Below, one piece after another: positions 42,113 through 50,605 of a stretch of 64,000 nt of DNA. Below the pieces are notes generated by a model. The model was not told the DNA's origin, did no database searches, and saw only the letters and a program-made list of their open reading frames with translations. Numbering within the stretch: position 1 is the stretch's first letter; every line of letters starts with the position of its first letter. Position numbers and translations under genes: made by a program. Source of the DNA: Bog-473 sp963717455 (GTDB lineage Bacteria; Actinomycetota; Acidimicrobiia; Acidimicrobiales; RAAP-2); the NCBI GenBank assembly GCA_963717455.1, contig OY970336.1:4836001-4900000 (forward strand), in the 5' to 3' direction.

Positions 42113-42179
42113 GGGACCGACGCTACCCCCGGGCGCCTGGCACGTGCCCGGGGCGGCATCGGTAGTGTGCGTCGCATCC

Positions 42180-43046
42180 ATGGCGACCGTGCTGATGCCG
42201 CTGCCGGCGCGCGACTTCGACCCGACCGAAGTGGCGGTGAGCTGGCAGATCCTGTCCGAGGCCGGCCACGACGTCGTGTTCGCGACCCCCTCGGGACGGC
42301 CGGGGGAGGCCGACGAGCTGATGCTCAGCGGGCGTGGCCTCGACCCCTGGGGCGGCGTCCCGCTGCTGCGCAACGTCACGGTCGTCGGCCGTGCCCTGCG
42401 CGCCGACGCGGCGGCGCGGCGCGCCTATGCCGCGCTGCTCGGCGACACGGCGTTCCGCTCCCCGCTCCACTGGGGTGCGGCCCGCCGGAGCACCTACGAC
42501 GGGCTCGTCCTGCCAGGAGGGCATCGCGCCCGCGGGATGCGCGACTACCTCGAGAGCCTGGAGGTGCAGCAGATGGCGGTCGACTCGTTCCGCGCCGGCA
42601 AGCCGGTGGGGGCGATCTGCCACGGTGTGCTCGTGGCGGCACGCGCCATCGAGCCCGCGAGCGGACGATCGGTGCTGCACGGCCGGCGCACCACGGCGTT
42701 GACGTGGCAGCTGGAGGCCAGGGCGTGGCAGCTCGCCAGCCGGACCCGCTTCTGGGACCCCGACTACTACCGCACCTACGTGGAGGAGCCGGGGCAGCCT
42801 GCCGGGTACATGTCCGTGCAGCAGGAGGTGACGCGCGCACTGGCCGCTCCCGAAGACTTCGTGGACGTGCCGCGCGACAGCACCGACTACCGGCGCAAGA
42901 CGAGCGGGCGCGCTCGCGACACCCCGACGGACGCACGGCCGGCCTGGGTCGTGCGCGACGGACCGTACGTCTCGGCGCGCTGGCCCGGCGACGCCCACAC
43001 GTTCGCGCGGGCCGTCGCCGACGTCCTGGCCGAGTCCTCGCCGTAG
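42180..43046 (+). CDS. DJ-1/PfpI family protein, Hsp31/amidotransferase-like
   Basis: 288-residue protein with the class I glutamine-amidotransferase-like fold. The nucleophile elbow G-A-I-C-H-G-V carries the Cys-His pair, and G-L-V-L-P-G-G-H sits before it. A long C-terminal extension (about 210-288) is not part of the usual fold. A TAGTGT box lies 11 bases before the ATG. Hydrolase, glyoxalase-III or chaperone activity are possible; no evidence chooses. Confidence 0.82.
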   Translation: MATVLMPLPARDFDPTEVAVSWQILSEAGHDVVFATPSGRPGEADELMLSGRGLDPWGGVPLLRNVTVVGRALRADAAARRAYAALLGDTAFRSPLHWGAARRSTYDGLVLPGGHRARGMRDYLESLEVQQMAVDSFRAGKPVGAICHGVLVAARAIEPASGRSVLHGRRTTALTWQLEARAWQLASRTRFWDPDYYRTYVEEPGQPAGYMSVQQEVTRALAAPEDFVDVPRDSTDYRRKTSGRARDTPTDARPAWVVRDGPYVSARWPGDAHTFARAVADVLAESSP

Positions 43047-43101
43047 GGGCGCAGGGGCGGGTCGGCGCGTGCGGGCCCGTGGGCGACCCACGGCATCCGC
43101 C

Positions 43102-43809
43102 TCAACTCGTCGAGAGCCGTCCGAGCCCGAGGTCGTTCAAGAGGTTGGACAGCTGCGTCGAGACCCAGCTGACGTTGTCGGTCAGGAGCAGCACGCCGAA
43201 GACCACCAGGACGATGCCGGCGACCAGCTCCACCACCCAGAGCCCGCGCCGGGCCCGGGCGATGACCGCGGTGATCCGCTCGAAGGCCAGGCCGGTCACG
43301 ACGAAGGGGACCGCCAGGCCGAGCGAGTAAGCGAAGAGCAACACGACGCCACCGGTCAGCGTCCCGTCCTTCGCGGCCAGTCCGAGGACGACGCCGAGCA
43401 CCGGGCCGATGCACGGCGTCCACGCAAAGGCGAAGGCCATCCCCATCAGCGGTGCGGCCCAGAGGCCGAGTTTGGAGGGCCGTACGTCGAAGCGGTGCTC
43501 CCCCGTGACCCGGGTCACCACGCCGAGCGTTCCCGAGCCGGCGTGGGTCCAGACGCGCGCCGGGAGCGCCCCGACGAGCATGACGAGCCCGAGCAGCACC
43601 ACCACGGCGCCGCTCACGTGCGAGAGCGTGAGGGCGTGCGGCTTGAGCAGGCGTCCGATGCTCGACGCGGTGGCACCGAGCGCCACGAACACGAGGGTGA
43701 AGCCGGCCACGAACAACCCGATGCCGCGCAGGACGGGGCGCAACGCGGCCGAGGACGTCGTGCCCTCGCTCGCCGCGGCCAGCTCGGCGGCCGAGAGACC
43801 CGACACCAT
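43102..43809 (-). CDS. ccdA: CcdA/DsbD-like thiol-reducing electron transporter, true start unresolved
   Basis: Carries reducing equivalents across the membrane to CcmG/TlpA-type proteins, so it functionally complements the nearby ccm operon. The listed ATG gives 235 aa beginning M-V-S-G-L-S. The conserved first half-site I-L-S-F-V-S-P-C-V-L-P-L-V-P-G-Y-L-S is encoded in frame immediately upstream, to about 43942, but that stretch contains no ATG, GTG or TTG. ATC at 43908 sits where the family N-terminus should be. The second catalytic Cys is in W-T-P-C-I-G-P. The start is either non-canonical or altered by an error. Confidence 0.85.
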   Translation of the reverse strand: MVSGLSAAELAAASEGTTSSAALRPVLRGIGLFVAGFTLVFVALGATASSIGRLLKPHALTLSHVSGAVVVLLGLVMLVGALPARVWTHAGSGTLGVVTRVTGEHRFDVRPSKLGLWAAPLMGMAFAFAWTPCIGPVLGVVLGLAAKDGTLTGGVVLLFAYSLGLAVPFVVTGLAFERITAVIARARRGLWVVELVAGIVLVVFGVLLLTDNVSWVSTQLSNLLNDLGLGRLSTS

Positions 43810-43942
43810 GGAGAGGTAGCCGGGGACCAGCGGCAGGACGCACGGGGAGACGAAGGAGAGGATCCCGGCACCGAATGCGACGAGGACGCCGACCGGGTCG
43901 GCCGAGATCGAGGCGGGTGAGAGGAGCGCGGCGGCCCCCCGG

Positions 43943-44914
43943 TTACCTGAGGCTCTTGCGGATCAGGTCCATGTCGGCTTCCACCATCATGGCGACGAGG
44001 CCGGCGAAGTCGACCTCGGGCTTCCAACCCAGGACCTGGTGAGCTTTCGTGGGGTCCCCGACCAGGAGATCCACCTCTGCCGGCCGCAGGAAACGCTCGT
44101 CGATGACGACGTGCTGCTCCCAGTCGAGCCCCGCCGCCTCGAACGCCAGGCGGCACAGCTCGCGTACCTCGTGGGTCCGGCCCGTCGACACGACGTAGTC
44201 GCCCGGCGCGTCCTGCTGGAGCATCAGCCACATGGCCCTGACGTAGTCGGCCGCATACCCCCAGTCCCGTTGGGCGTCGAGGTTGCCGAGCGCCAACTTG
44301 TCGTCGAGGCCATGTGCGATGCGGGCGACGCCGTTGGTGACCTTGCGCGTGACGAATTCCAGACCGCGGCGCGGCGACTCGTGGTTGAACAGGATGCCCG
44401 AGGTGGCGTGCAGCCCGTAGCTCTCCCGGTAGTTGACCGTGATCCAGTGGCCGTAGACCTTGGCCACCCCGTAGGGGCTGCGCGGGTGGAGGGGCGTCGA
44501 CTCTCTCTGGGGGACCTCCTGCACCTTGCCGAACATCTCCGAAGAGCTCGCCTGGTAGAAGCGGATCTCGGGGTCCACCAGGCGGATGGCATCGAGCAGG
44601 CGGGTGACGCCCAGGGCCGTCGTCTCACCGGTCAGCACCGGCTGGCTGAAGCTGGTCTGGACGAAGGACTGGGCCGCCAGGTTGTAGACCTCGGAGGGCC
44701 GGTGGTCACGCAGGATGTTGATGAGCGACACCTCGTCGAGCAGGTCGCCGGCGACGAGCTCGACCCTGTCCTGGATGTGGGCGATGCGCTCGAAGTTCAA
44801 GGTGCTCGAGCGCCGTACCATGCCGATGACCGCGTAGCCCTGCTCCAGCAGGAATTCGGCCAGGTACGACCCGTCCTGGCCGGTGACGCCCGTGATCAGT
44901 GCCCGTTTCGCCAT
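43943..44914 (-). CDS. gmd: GDP-mannose 4,6-dehydratase
   Basis: 323-residue extended SDR that makes GDP-4-keto-6-deoxy-D-mannose for fucose, rhamnose or perosamine in surface glycans. G-V-T-G-Q-D-G-S-Y-L binds NADP; S-S-S-E-M-F-G and Y-G-V-A-K-V-Y hold the catalytic Ser/Thr, Glu, Tyr and Lys. N-H-E-S-P-R-R-G completes the signature. A TAGCGT box seven bases before the ATG suggests a leaderless mRNA. Divergent from a glycosyltransferase gene. Confidence 0.95.
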   Translation of the reverse strand: MAKRALITGVTGQDGSYLAEFLLEQGYAVIGMVRRSSTLNFERIAHIQDRVELVAGDLLDEVSLINILRDHRPSEVYNLAAQSFVQTSFSQPVLTGETTALGVTRLLDAIRLVDPEIRFYQASSSEMFGKVQEVPQRESTPLHPRSPYGVAKVYGHWITVNYRESYGLHATSGILFNHESPRRGLEFVTRKVTNGVARIAHGLDDKLALGNLDAQRDWGYAADYVRAMWLMLQQDAPGDYVVSTGRTHEVRELCRLAFEAAGLDWEQHVVIDERFLRPAEVDLLVGDPTKAHQVLGWKPEVDFAGLVAMMVEADMDLIRKSLR

Positions 44915-44921
44915 CGGGGAA

Positions 44922-44927
44922 ACGCTA
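44922..44927 (-). promoter_or_regulatory. -10 box TAGCGT of gmd (leaderless)
   Basis: TANNNT hexamer, exactly seven bases before the gmd ATG on the minus strand, with no ribosome site. Confidence 0.5.
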
Positions 44928-44959
44928 GTCCACCCGCCAATGGGCCACTCCCCACCGCG

Positions 44960-44965
44960 TAGGGT
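44960..44965 (+). promoter_or_regulatory. -10 box TAGGGT of the glycosyltransferase gene (leaderless)
   Basis: TANNNT hexamer six bases before the GTG start. It lies 33 bases from the oppositely oriented gmd -10 box, so the two divergent promoters are packed into 57 bases. Confidence 0.5.
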
Positions 44966-44971
44966 GCCGGC

Positions 44972-46033
44972 GTGGCGACGGCGTGCATGGTGTCCTTCCG
45001 ACTGGGCGGCGACGACGGGGTCGCCGTCGAGGCCGCCAAGTGGGCTGACGCGCTGGGCGCCCTGGGTTGGGACGTCCGCACGGTCGCCGGCTCCGGGCCC
45101 GTCGACACGCTGCTACCAGGGTTGGCCATGTCTGCGCCCCAGCCCCCGAGCCGGGACGAGGTGGAGGACGCCCTCGCCGGAGCCGATCTGGTGGTCGTCG
45201 AGAACCTCTGCTCCCTCCCGCTGAACCAGCAGGCCTCGGACGTGGTGGCCGCGGCCTGCGCCGGCCGCCCCGCCGTGTTCCATCATCACGACCTCCCGTG
45301 GCAGCGCCCGCACCTGGCCCACCTGCCGCCACCACCGGACGACGCAGCATGGGTCCACGTGACGATCAATGAGCTGAGCCGCTCTGAGCTGGCGGCCCGT
45401 GGCATCCGCGCCAGCACGCTGTACAACACGTTCGACCCGGACCCCCGCCCGGGTGACCGGGCGCGGACGCGCGCCGCCCTCGATGTGCGCGACGGCGTCG
45501 CGCTCTTGCTCCAACCGACCCGCGCCCTGGCGCGCAAGAACGTCGCGGGGGCCATCGCGTTGGCCGAGGCAGTGGGGGGGACCTACTGGCTGCTCGGCCC
45601 GGCCGAGGACGGGTACGAGTCGGAGCTCGAGCGCCTCGTCGGCCGGGCGCGCTGTCGGGTGCTCCTCGGAGAGCCCCAGGGCGGCTGCACCATCGCCGAC
45701 GCGTACGCCGCGTGCGACGCCGTCCTCCTGCCGTCCACCTGGGAGGGATTCGGCAACCCTTCCGTCGAGTCGGCGACCTTCCGGCGACCGCTCGCCGTGG
45801 GCTCCTATCCGGTCGCCGCCGAGCTGGCGGCGTTCGGGTTCGACTGGTTCGACGCCGCCGACCCGGCCCCGTTGGCGGCGTGGCTGCGCGCGCCCGACGA
45901 GGGGCTGCTGCTGCGGAACCAACGGGTGGCGGCCGAGCACTTCAACCTGACCGACCTCCCCCGGAGGCTGGCCCGGATCCTGCGTGACGTGCCCGGTCTG
46001 TCCCGAGACGCGTATGACCGTTCGGTAACGTGA
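44972..46033 (+). CDS. Glycosyltransferase, GT4/GT-B-like
   Basis: 353 aa. The N-terminal V-S-F-R-L-G-G-D-D-G-V-A-V-E-A-A-K-W-A and middle L-L-Q-P-T-R-A-L-A-R-K-N fit GT-B retaining enzymes, and L-P-S-T-W-E-G-F-G-N-P-S-V-E-S carries the E-x7-E nucleotide-sugar motif. Facing gmd, it may add a deoxyhexose or mannose unit to a surface glycan; this is inference. GTGA overlap with the TetR gene. Confidence 0.85.
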   Translation: MATACMVSFRLGGDDGVAVEAAKWADALGALGWDVRTVAGSGPVDTLLPGLAMSAPQPPSRDEVEDALAGADLVVVENLCSLPLNQQASDVVAAACAGRPAVFHHHDLPWQRPHLAHLPPPPDDAAWVHVTINELSRSELAARGIRASTLYNTFDPDPRPGDRARTRAALDVRDGVALLLQPTRALARKNVAGAIALAEAVGGTYWLLGPAEDGYESELERLVGRARCRVLLGEPQGGCTIADAYAACDAVLLPSTWEGFGNPSVESATFRRPLAVGSYPVAAELAAFGFDWFDAADPAPLAAWLRAPDEGLLLRNQRVAAEHFNLTDLPRRLARILRDVPGLSRDAYDRSVT

Positions 46034-46662
46034 GCATCGTGCCAGGTGCGATGCAGGCCGCCTCTCGGCGTCTCACGGCGGAACAGCGGCGCCACCAGCT
46101 CTTCGCGGTGGCGCTCGAGCTCTTCGCCCAACGGGGCTACCGGTCCACCACCATGGACGACATCGCCGAGGCGGCGGGCGTCACGAAACCCCTGCTCTAC
46201 CAGCACTTCTCGTCCAAGCGGGCGCTGTACCTGGAGCTGGTCGACTCCATCGCCCAAGACCTGCTCTCCGCCATCAGCCGCGCGGTCATGCGAGCCGACG
46301 GGCCCCGCCAGCAGGTGGAGCTGGGTTTTGCCGCCTACTTCCGGCTCGTGGTCGCGCACGAAGCGGAGTTCCGTCTGCTCTACGGGAGAGACCACGCCGA
46401 CGATCAGGAGCTGGGCCGGGCGCTGCGCGCCGTGGAGGACGCGATCGCCGAGGCGATCGACCCGCTCATCGACGCCGGACTCGACGACGACCACCGGCGC
46501 CTGCTGGCCTACGGGATCGTGGGCATGGCCGAGGGCGCGAGCCGGCGCTTCATGGCGCAGCGCCCCGACAGCGAAGCGGAGCTCGACGAGGCGGCGCAGA
46601 AGCTGGCTCGGCGCATGGCCGACCTGGCCTGGGCCGGCCTGCGGTCGGTGCACGCGGACTGA
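46030..46662 (+). CDS. TetR/AcrR family transcriptional regulator
   Basis: 210 aa. The N-terminal HTH reads T-M-D-D-I-A-E-A-A-G-V-T-K-P-L-L-Y-Q-H-F; the rest is a helical ligand domain. GTG start overlapping the glycosyltransferase stop by four bases, so it is expressed with it. Ligand unknown. Confidence 0.9.
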   Translation: MSIVPGAMQAASRRLTAEQRRHQLFAVALELFAQRGYRSTTMDDIAEAAGVTKPLLYQHFSSKRALYLELVDSIAQDLLSAISRAVMRADGPRQQVELGFAAYFRLVVAHEAEFRLLYGRDHADDQELGRALRAVEDAIAEAIDPLIDAGLDDDHRRLLAYGIVGMAEGASRRFMAQRPDSEAELDEAAQKLARRMADLAWAGLRSVHAD

Positions 46663-46691
46663 GCACGCGGCGACGCCGGTCCGGCAGACCT

Positions 46692-47219
46692 CTAGAGCAG
46701 CGTCACCAGCGTCCGGCACAAGTCCCAGAGCTCGTCGACACACGCGGCGTACACGTCCGCCTCCGCCCCCGCCGGGTCGAGCACGTCCTCACTGTCGGAC
46801 AGCTCCACCTCGGCGAGGCCGAGGGCGGCCACCCGCTCGCCGAGGGCGGGCGGTGCCGGCGGCAGGTCGCCGCACAGGCGGCGAATCGTGGCGGTCTTGG
46901 CGGCGGCGTCGGGAAACCGGCGCCGGACGAAGCGCACGTGGTCGGCCTCCATGACGACGACCAGCGCGGCGTGCACGAGGTCGATCCCATGGACCTGGCG
47001 GCTCCGGTGGCGGCGGAAGTCCGTGCCCTCCAGTTCGGGGAGGCGCGACAGCGCGGCGCGCGTCCGCATCCCCATCGGCTGCCCGTCAATGGTGTGGGTG
47101 CCCGCCGTGACGATGCGCAACGGGTCTGCGGAACGGCCGTCGCGCAGGTGCTCCAGCATGAAGCCGGCCATGACCGAGCGGGCCGCATTGCCCGTGCACA
47201 GGACCAGCAGATCCGTCAT
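46692..47219 (-). CDS. Low-molecular-weight phosphotyrosine phosphatase/arsenate reductase-like protein
   Basis: 175 aa. The P-loop C8-T-G-N-A-A-R14 (CX5R) at the N-terminus is the family signature. The usual D-P catalytic loop may correspond to V-L-D-P-A-G near the C-terminus. Relatives dephosphorylate protein tyrosine or polysaccharide kinases. ATGA overlap with the upstream phosphotransferase gene. Confidence 0.85.
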   Translation of the reverse strand: MTDLLVLCTGNAARSVMAGFMLEHLRDGRSADPLRIVTAGTHTIDGQPMGMRTRAALSRLPELEGTDFRRHRSRQVHGIDLVHAALVVVMEADHVRFVRRRFPDAAAKTATIRRLCGDLPPAPPALGERVAALGLAEVELSDSEDVLDPAGAEADVYAACVDELWDLCRTLVTLL

Positions 47220-48304
47220 CGGGCGGCGAGGAGCAGGGCCGGCGCGTCGACATCGAGCGCGTGCTGCGCGTGGCGGGTCGTGCTCGTCAGGAACATGAGG
47301 TCGCCACGCTCGGTCCGCTGTACGACCATGGCGGCCACGATCGCCATCAGCACGCCCCCGAAGCTGTCGCGCCGCACATCAGCCTGCAGCTGCTCCAGGC
47401 CGTAGTCACGGACACCGCGCCGGCAGAGCGCGTCGTGATAGTGCCCCAGCAGGTCAGCCTCGTGCGCCCGGCGGTCCTCCGCGCTGAGGCATCCGCCGAT
47501 GAAGTAGGCCACGTCGTAGGACGCTCCCGCCCACGCCACGGTCTGCCAGTCGACGACCACGGGCCTCGGATCGCCGGGTTGGAACAAGAGGTTGTCGAGG
47601 CGGAAGTCGCCGTGGCTGGCCGTGCGGGGCCCGGCGCGCAGGTGCAGGTAGGCCGGGAGGTGCTCGGCGAAGAGCCGGCACACCGCTTGGTGATCCGGTG
47701 CCAGGGTGTCCTCGTAGCGCTCGAGGAACCCGGGCAGCAGCGAGGACACGAGCATGCAGAGCAGGCCGTCCGACTCCGGCGTGGCGCGGTTGAGCCACTC
47801 GAGGCCGGCCAGGTCGGGCGCCTCCCAGCACGGCGCATGCAGTCCAGCCATCTCCTCGAGGACGGCGGCCGCAACGTCGGGACCGCAGGCGGCGATCTGG
47901 TCGCCCTGGGCGGCGCCGACGATGTCCTCGAGGAGGAGGGTGAACCACCCCGTCTCCGGCTCGACCTCCGCCATGTAGGCCTGCGGCACACGGGCGCCCA
48001 CTCGGGCGGCGACCTCGCGGTAGAAGCGGACCTCTACCTCGTAGGCGCGCAGCGCCAGGCCGGTGCCGCGGCTCTGCTCGTCGGCCGAGGCGAACTTGCC
48101 CACCACGCTGTCGGGGCCGGCCCCGGGCGTGTCGTAGGCCAGGGCGAAGCGCGTCGTGTCGGCCATCTGGCCCGTGCCGACCGGCTGGGTCTCGAACGAC
48201 GTCACCCGGGCGCCACCGGCCAGCACACCCGCGGCACCGAGGACCTCGGTCAGCCACCCCGGCGTGACGTCTGCGGCGTGGCGGAGGAGCGGGAGCGGGC
48301 ACAT
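47216..48304 (-). CDS. Phosphotransferase family protein (ecdysteroid-kinase/APH-like)
   Basis: 362-residue kinase-fold protein. S-H-G-D-F-R-L-D-N is the catalytic loop and V-V-V-D-W-Q-T-V the Mg-binding motif, with L-L-L-E-D-I earlier as hinge. The length and W-T rich C-terminus resemble EcKinase/DUF1679 proteins that phosphorylate hydroxylated lipids or steroids. A TAGTGT box nine bases upstream of the ATG fits the local leaderless pattern. Confidence 0.85.
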   Translation of the reverse strand: MCPLPLLRHAADVTPGWLTEVLGAAGVLAGGARVTSFETQPVGTGQMADTTRFALAYDTPGAGPDSVVGKFASADEQSRGTGLALRAYEVEVRFYREVAARVGARVPQAYMAEVEPETGWFTLLLEDIVGAAQGDQIAACGPDVAAAVLEEMAGLHAPCWEAPDLAGLEWLNRATPESDGLLCMLVSSLLPGFLERYEDTLAPDHQAVCRLFAEHLPAYLHLRAGPRTASHGDFRLDNLLFQPGDPRPVVVDWQTVAWAGASYDVAYFIGGCLSAEDRRAHEADLLGHYHDALCRRGVRDYGLEQLQADVRRDSFGGVLMAIVAAMVVQRTERGDLMFLTSTTRHAQHALDVDAPALLLAAR

Positions 48305-48382
48305 GGGAGGACGACACTATTGGCTGGGCTCGTCGAGGGTCTCGTGTGGCACTTCGGAATAGGCGCACCCAGATGACGGGAG

Positions 48383-48388
48383 TAGCGT
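48383..48388 (+). promoter_or_regulatory. -10 box TAGCGT of the 48.4-kb small gene (leaderless)
   Basis: TANNNT hexamer followed by exactly seven bases and the ATG; no ribosome site. Confidence 0.5.
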
Positions 48389-48395
48389 CTTTGGC

Positions 48396-48935
48396 ATGTC
48401 GGCGACGCCCGACACCCGTGTCTCCTCCGGACGGGCGTGGCACGTGGTGGCCGGTGGTGTGGCGGTTGCGCTCGGCGTCGGGCTGACCGCTGCGATCCTG
48501 ATCCCCGGTGGCGGGCATCCTGGGGGGGACCCGGGTGGCCAAGTCCTCGCGACGTTGCAAAGAACCTCGTCTGCCGTACCACCCGAAGCTGTCGGCACCA
48601 CGGTTCGGGCCTCGGACGCTGAGTGGCTGCAAGCGTGCCCGGACATGGGAGCCCATGCGGGCTGGAGCCAGGCTCTCGTGACGGTTCGCTTCACTGATCC
48701 AATGGATTCGGTTGCAGTCATCGACCACATCGACTCGTCCCTACGACGAGAGGGATGGCGGCGGGACGACACGGCGACGAGTCCACGTCAGGGACCCATC
48801 GCGCACTGGACCCTCCCAGTGCCAGGGGGCGGACCGAGCGCGAGCGCGTTCGCGTACGCCGCACCGAGCGGGTCTCAGAACTGGTTCATGACGGCGAGCT
48901 GGCAGCCCCAACCAGCCGACCGACTCTGTCCGTAG
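48396..48935 (+). CDS. Uncharacterised membrane-anchored or secreted protein
   Basis: 179 residues, not recognised. Short charged N-terminus, one hydrophobic segment (about 16-37: H-V-V-A-G-G-V-A-V-A-L-G-V-G-L-T-A-A-I-L-I), then an extracytoplasmic domain with two conserved-looking cysteines (W-L-Q-A-C-P-D and the terminal L-C-P) that could form a disulfide. No lipobox. Leaderless-type promoter. Base composition is lower in GC than the neighbours. Confidence 0.65.
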   Translation: MSATPDTRVSSGRAWHVVAGGVAVALGVGLTAAILIPGGGHPGGDPGGQVLATLQRTSSAVPPEAVGTTVRASDAEWLQACPDMGAHAGWSQALVTVRFTDPMDSVAVIDHIDSSLRREGWRRDDTATSPRQGPIAHWTLPVPGGGPSASAFAYAAPSGSQNWFMTASWQPQPADRLCP

Positions 48936-48976
48936 GCGATCGGAAGATTCCAGTAGCCAAGACGCGGGCATGATGC

Positions 48977-48982
48977 GATAAT
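48977..48982 (+). promoter_or_regulatory. -10 box GATAAT of the 49-kb small gene (leaderless)
   Basis: Near-consensus -10 hexamer six bases before the GTG start, in a short gap; no ribosome site. Confidence 0.45.
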
Positions 48983-48988
48983 CGGCGG

Positions 48989-49327
48989 GTGCTCGTGGAG
49001 GGGCATCTCTACGGCGACCGTGTGTGGTTCTACGACACCCGGAGCGCTGTTCGCAGGATGGGGGTTTCGACCCATCCGGTCGATTCGACCATGGTCATCT
49101 CCCTGTGGCAGGGCGACGTCTGCACAGGCACTTTCCGGTTGCCCGCCAAAGATGCCGCACGGCTCATCTCGACCCTGGCCTATGGAATGACAGAGGCGAT
49201 TCCGGGTCAGCGCCCCAGCTCCCTCATGGAGCAGGGCCGATTTCGCCGGATCTGGTCACAACTCTTTCGCCGCCTGTTCCTGCGACTCCCAGCAGAGACG
49301 GATTCTCATCTTCGGCTGGTCGAGTAA
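48989..49327 (+). CDS. Uncharacterised small protein
   Basis: 112 residues, not recognised. Begins with several beta-strand-like segments (H-L-Y-G-D-R-V-W-F-Y-D-T, M-V-I-S-L-W-Q-G-D-V-C-T-G-T-F-R-L) and ends in a basic helix (R-F-R-R-I-W-S-Q-L-F-R-R-L-F-L-R-L). The GTG start is supported by the GATAAT box. Convergent with the VWA gene. Confidence 0.6.
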   Translation: MLVEGHLYGDRVWFYDTRSAVRRMGVSTHPVDSTMVISLWQGDVCTGTFRLPAKDAARLISTLAYGMTEAIPGQRPSSLMEQGRFRRIWSQLFRRLFLRLPAETDSHLRLVE

Positions 49328-49366
49328 CCCGCCCCTCTACGGGTGGGTGCCGATACTGCTGGTCGT

Positions 49367-50605
49367 TCACTCGCTGATCCTCACGACGCGCGCCCATGAT
49401 GGCGGTGGAGGAATGCGGTACATCCTCGGAGCGAACCCAGGCCCCGCACCCCGGTGACCCTCGATGAGACCGACGATGACTCGGGCCCCGCGAGGCGGCT
49501 CCTCCGGCCAGGGGGTGAAGCCATCCGTGAGGACGACGACGATCGAGGGGCGCGGCTTCAGCGTCAGGGCCTGGGTGATTCCTTCGCCCATGTCGGTTCC
49601 GCCGCCCCCGAGGAGCTCGACCTGCGAGGCCCGGCTCACTCGCTTGACGGAGTGGACCTGTGCGTCACACGCCAACACGCGCACGTTCGTGCCCCGCAGC
49701 CCGACCCGCTGCAGCAGGGACTCGACCTCCGCGAGGACCTGAGCCAGGAGGTCGGTGGTCATCGAGCCCGAGGTATCGCACACAATGGCCACGTCGGGCA
49801 CAGGGCGGTCGAGGGTCGGCATGATCACCGACGGTGTGGACTCCGAACGCCTCGAGGGCTTCCGGTAGGAGTAGTCGACCATCCCCGCCATGCGCACGAC
49901 ACCCGCCTGCACCTCGGCGGCCAGCACCCGTCGCCAATCGGTGCGGGAAGGGAGGATCTTGTCCGCCCACCGCAGCCAGCCGGCAGCAACGGTCCCCGGT
50001 TCGGCGGCCTCGGACCGCTGCATCTCGCTCGCGACGGCCAACCGCAGGAACTGGCCGTCGCGGTCGTTGAGGCCGCAACCGGGACCATCACTGTCCCATG
50101 GTCGTGCCATCCCGTCGCAGCCGGAACCGCAGTCCCATTGCCGGCTGCCGCCACGGGCGATCTCGTAGTAGTGCTCGGCCAACCGACCCTCTTCTGCGCC
50201 AAGGGCTGCGGGCATCTCGGCGGCGCAAGGAGGGACCATCCCGCTTGGTGCCAGGTCGTCGTTGACTTCGGCGTCACTGGCCCGGTTCCACGCATGGGGA
50301 TCGCCACCGGTGTCGTCGACGCCGGCCCGCTCGGCCCGGGTGGCGTGGTCCCGCAGGACATGGGAGACCAGATGAACGAGGAGTCGCCCGAGGTCATCGA
50401 CCGCCATCTCGTTCAGCACTTCGGGATCGGCGTGGACCTGCCAGCCTCGATCCACCGCAACGGTGCCGGCACCCTCTGCTCGCTGCATTTGCGCCGCGAA
50501 GAGGGCGCTGGCGAGGTAGGGATAGCGCGACGCGGCGAAGAGGCGGGCCGCCGCGACCTTCCTCTGGTCGAGCACGGCGGGACGTGACGGCGACGGCGCA
50601 GTCAA
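49367..50605 (-). CDS. VWA-like protein with degenerate metallopeptidase-like N-terminal domain (DUF2201 type)
   Basis: 412 aa. The C-terminal third is a VWA-like domain with an intact MIDAS (C-D-T-S-G-S-M, later G-G-G-G-T-D-M and L-T-D-G-F). The N-terminal part matches the putative metallopeptidase that usually precedes it, but its HExxH is H-L-V-S-H-V-L-R-D-H: the His residues remain while the catalytic Glu is Leu, so it is probably not a protease. A TTG start overlaps the MoxR stop by four bases; a GTG ten codons later is the alternative. Works with the MoxR ATPase. Confidence 0.85.
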   Translation of the reverse strand: MTAPSPSRPAVLDQRKVAAARLFAASRYPYLASALFAAQMQRAEGAGTVAVDRGWQVHADPEVLNEMAVDDLGRLLVHLVSHVLRDHATRAERAGVDDTGGDPHAWNRASDAEVNDDLAPSGMVPPCAAEMPAALGAEEGRLAEHYYEIARGGSRQWDCGSGCDGMARPWDSDGPGCGLNDRDGQFLRLAVASEMQRSEAAEPGTVAAGWLRWADKILPSRTDWRRVLAAEVQAGVVRMAGMVDYSYRKPSRRSESTPSVIMPTLDRPVPDVAIVCDTSGSMTTDLLAQVLAEVESLLQRVGLRGTNVRVLACDAQVHSVKRVSRASQVELLGGGGTDMGEGITQALTLKPRPSIVVVLTDGFTPWPEEPPRGARVIVGLIEGHRGAGPGFAPRMYRIPPPPSWARVVRISE

